Shown here: in pieces, positions 11,373 to 12,385 of the stretch | Numbering within the stretch: position 1 is the first letter of the stretch | How the letters are laid out: each line of letters opens with the position of its first letter | From: Deltaproteobacteria bacterium | Lineage (GTDB): Bacteria > Desulfobacterota > Desulfobacteria > Desulfobacterales > JAFDCJ01 | Direction: 5' to 3' | DNA length: 12,385 nt | NCBI GenBank assembly: GCA_024277475.1 | Contig: JAJRVC010000650.1 | Coordinates: forward strand, 1-12,385 | The notes under the pieces: model-generated | Databases searched by the model: none | The model's input: only the letters and a program-made list of their open reading frames with translations | What the model was told of the DNA's origin: nothing | Translations under genes and position numbers: made by a program

Positions 11373-12385
11373 CTATTGCTTTATCACTATATTTTTATTT
11401 ACCGACTCTACTGTCCCATCAATACTGGCATGCACCCTCGCTCCCAGGGCGCCTTCGGGGATTTCTCCAATCAAGTCGCCCTTCTTGACCCGGTCTCCCT
11501 TCTTTACCACCGGCAAGGCCGGCCGGCCGATGTGCTGCTGCAGCGGGATGTTGACCGTGTCTACCTGGATTTTATCATCGTAAAAGGGTGGATGCGAATC
11601 GTAACGGGTCACATCGAGTCTTTCCATGAGACGCTTTAATGGAATTTTGCGTGTGTCCTTAAACGCAGAGACTCGATAACTTTCTGTTTTGGACTCTCTT
11701 TTGATTCCTTTCTTCAACAGGTGCTGCTTGACAGCGGCATTGATTTCCCGGGGGGAGAGCATCATGGGACAGGCAAATTTCTCGCAGACACCGCATTCCG
11801 AACAAATCAGCGCATCTTCCAACACTTCTCCAAACATTCCCGGATTGTAGGCCAGATGCCGCATGATTCTGTGAGGTTCCAAAGCATGTCCGATCAGGTA
11901 TCGGGGGCAAAGATCGGTGCAGCGCGAACACTGGGTACATGCCGATTTGGCGATAAATCGCATCTGATCCAGATTTCTTTGTTTATCCCGGATGACGTTG
12001 TGGTTGGGCGGCAAAACGATAATTCCGCTGGTTGTTTTCGTTATTGGTTCAGAACCACCGGCCAGGATTTTGCCCATCATGGGACCCCCCATCACGATGC
12101 TAAATTCAGAAATTCTGGGGCCTTCAGCCAGTTCGATTACGGCATTGGCAGGTGTGCCGATGGGTACCTTGCAGATAACGGGTTGGTTGACTTCGCCGCA
12201 GACGGTCAAATAACGGTCTGTAACCGGTTTGTCTGTCATGGCGCGGGAAATATTTAGCAGCGACTCCACATTGCTGACGACCGCCAGTATATTCAGGGGA
12301 ATCCCACCTTCCGGTACGATCTTTCCCAAGACTTCGTTGACCAAAATAAATTCGTCACCGGCCGGGTAGAAATCTTCCAGTTCAA
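11373..12385 (-). CDS. pduS: PduS-like RnfC-type flavin/iron-sulfur electron-transfer protein (5' part missing)
   Basis: The reading frame stays open to the window edge: the first complete codon is at 12383, and the visible part begins ELEDFYPAGDEFIL, matching the YPxGDE motif of PduS. About 336 residues are seen; PduS is about 450, so roughly 115 N-terminal residues, including much of the flavin/NADH-binding region, are missing. Two [4Fe-4S] motifs are present: CTQCSRCTDLCPRYLIGH and CSECGVCEKFACPM. The C-terminus (ALPVVKKGDRVKKGDLIGEI then IDGTVESVN) is the barrel-sandwich domain of RnfC relatives. PduS oxidises NADH or passes electrons in B12 metabolosomes and works with PduT, whose homologue is the next gene. 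In this cluster it is probably the inner or outer terminal of an electron path through the shell (inference). Confidence 0.92.
   Translation of the reverse strand, partial: ELEDFYPAGDEFILVNEVLGKIVPEGGIPLNILAVVSNVESLLNISRAMTDKPVTDRYLTVCGEVNQPVICKVPIGTPANAVIELAEGPRISEFSIVMGGPMMGKILAGGSEPITKTTSGIIVLPPNHNVIRDKQRNLDQMRFIAKSACTQCSRCTDLCPRYLIGHALEPHRIMRHLAYNPGMFGEVLEDALICSECGVCEKFACPMMLSPREINAAVKQHLLKKGIKRESKTESYRVSAFKDTRKIPLKRLMERLDVTRYDSHPPFYDDKIQVDTVNIPLQQHIGRPALPVVKKGDRVKKGDLIGEIPEGALGARVHASIDGTVESVNKNIVIKQ

Overview
This 12.4 kb window is the interior of a large bacterial microcompartment (BMC, metabolosome) gene cluster. All twelve recognised protein genes lie on the minus strand, so transcription runs from high to low coordinates. 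Base composition is moderate, the redox proteins are of anaerobic type (PduS-like and BFD-type iron-sulfur proteins), and the gaps are full of short dispersed repeats. This suggests an anaerobic Gram-negative bacterium, most plausibly Desulfobacterota (former Deltaproteobacteria). That assignment is inference; there is no rRNA or other phylogenetic marker here.

Layout in transcription order: a PduS-like (RnfC-type) flavin/iron-sulfur electron carrier, cut by the right edge (11373-12385); a PduT-like tandem-domain shell protein with a pore cysteine (10618-11169); a EutJ-like actin-fold ATPase overlapping it by 4 bp (9800-10621); a flavoprotein-like protein with a EutQ-like tail (8679-9518); a stacked-trimer type shell protein (7946-8563); a BMC-H hexamer shell protein with a lysine-rich tail (7560-7907); a EutT-N-like/BFD [2Fe-2S] fusion (6607-7296); a DAO-family FAD amine/amino-acid dehydrogenase (5330-6535); a second stacked-trimer shell protein (4579-5196); a MurR/RpiR-family regulator (3471-4337); two tandem CoA-acylating aldehyde dehydrogenases of PduP/EutE type (1890-3338 and 258-1700); and a RidA/YjgF-family protein cut by the left edge (1-194).

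Working model (inference): the cluster has no B12-dependent diol or ethanolamine enzyme and no glycyl-radical enzyme in view. The only candidate signature enzyme is the FAD dehydrogenase, which would oxidise an amine, N-substituted amino acid or imino acid to an imine. RidA would help hydrolyse the imine. The released aldehyde would be trapped in the shell and converted to acyl-CoA by the two aldehyde dehydrogenases. Electrons could leave through the BFD [2Fe-2S] protein and the PduT/PduS pair. I do not recognise this combination as one of the classical BMC types. A BMC-P vertex protein, a phosphotransacylase and an alcohol dehydrogenase are not in the window and would be expected outside it.

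No intergenic stretch exceeds 300 bases. The larger gaps (about 130-280 bp) are mostly occupied by inverted or tandem short repeats, including two diverged copies of one element of about 208 bp, each sitting 10-12 bp downstream of a shell gene.
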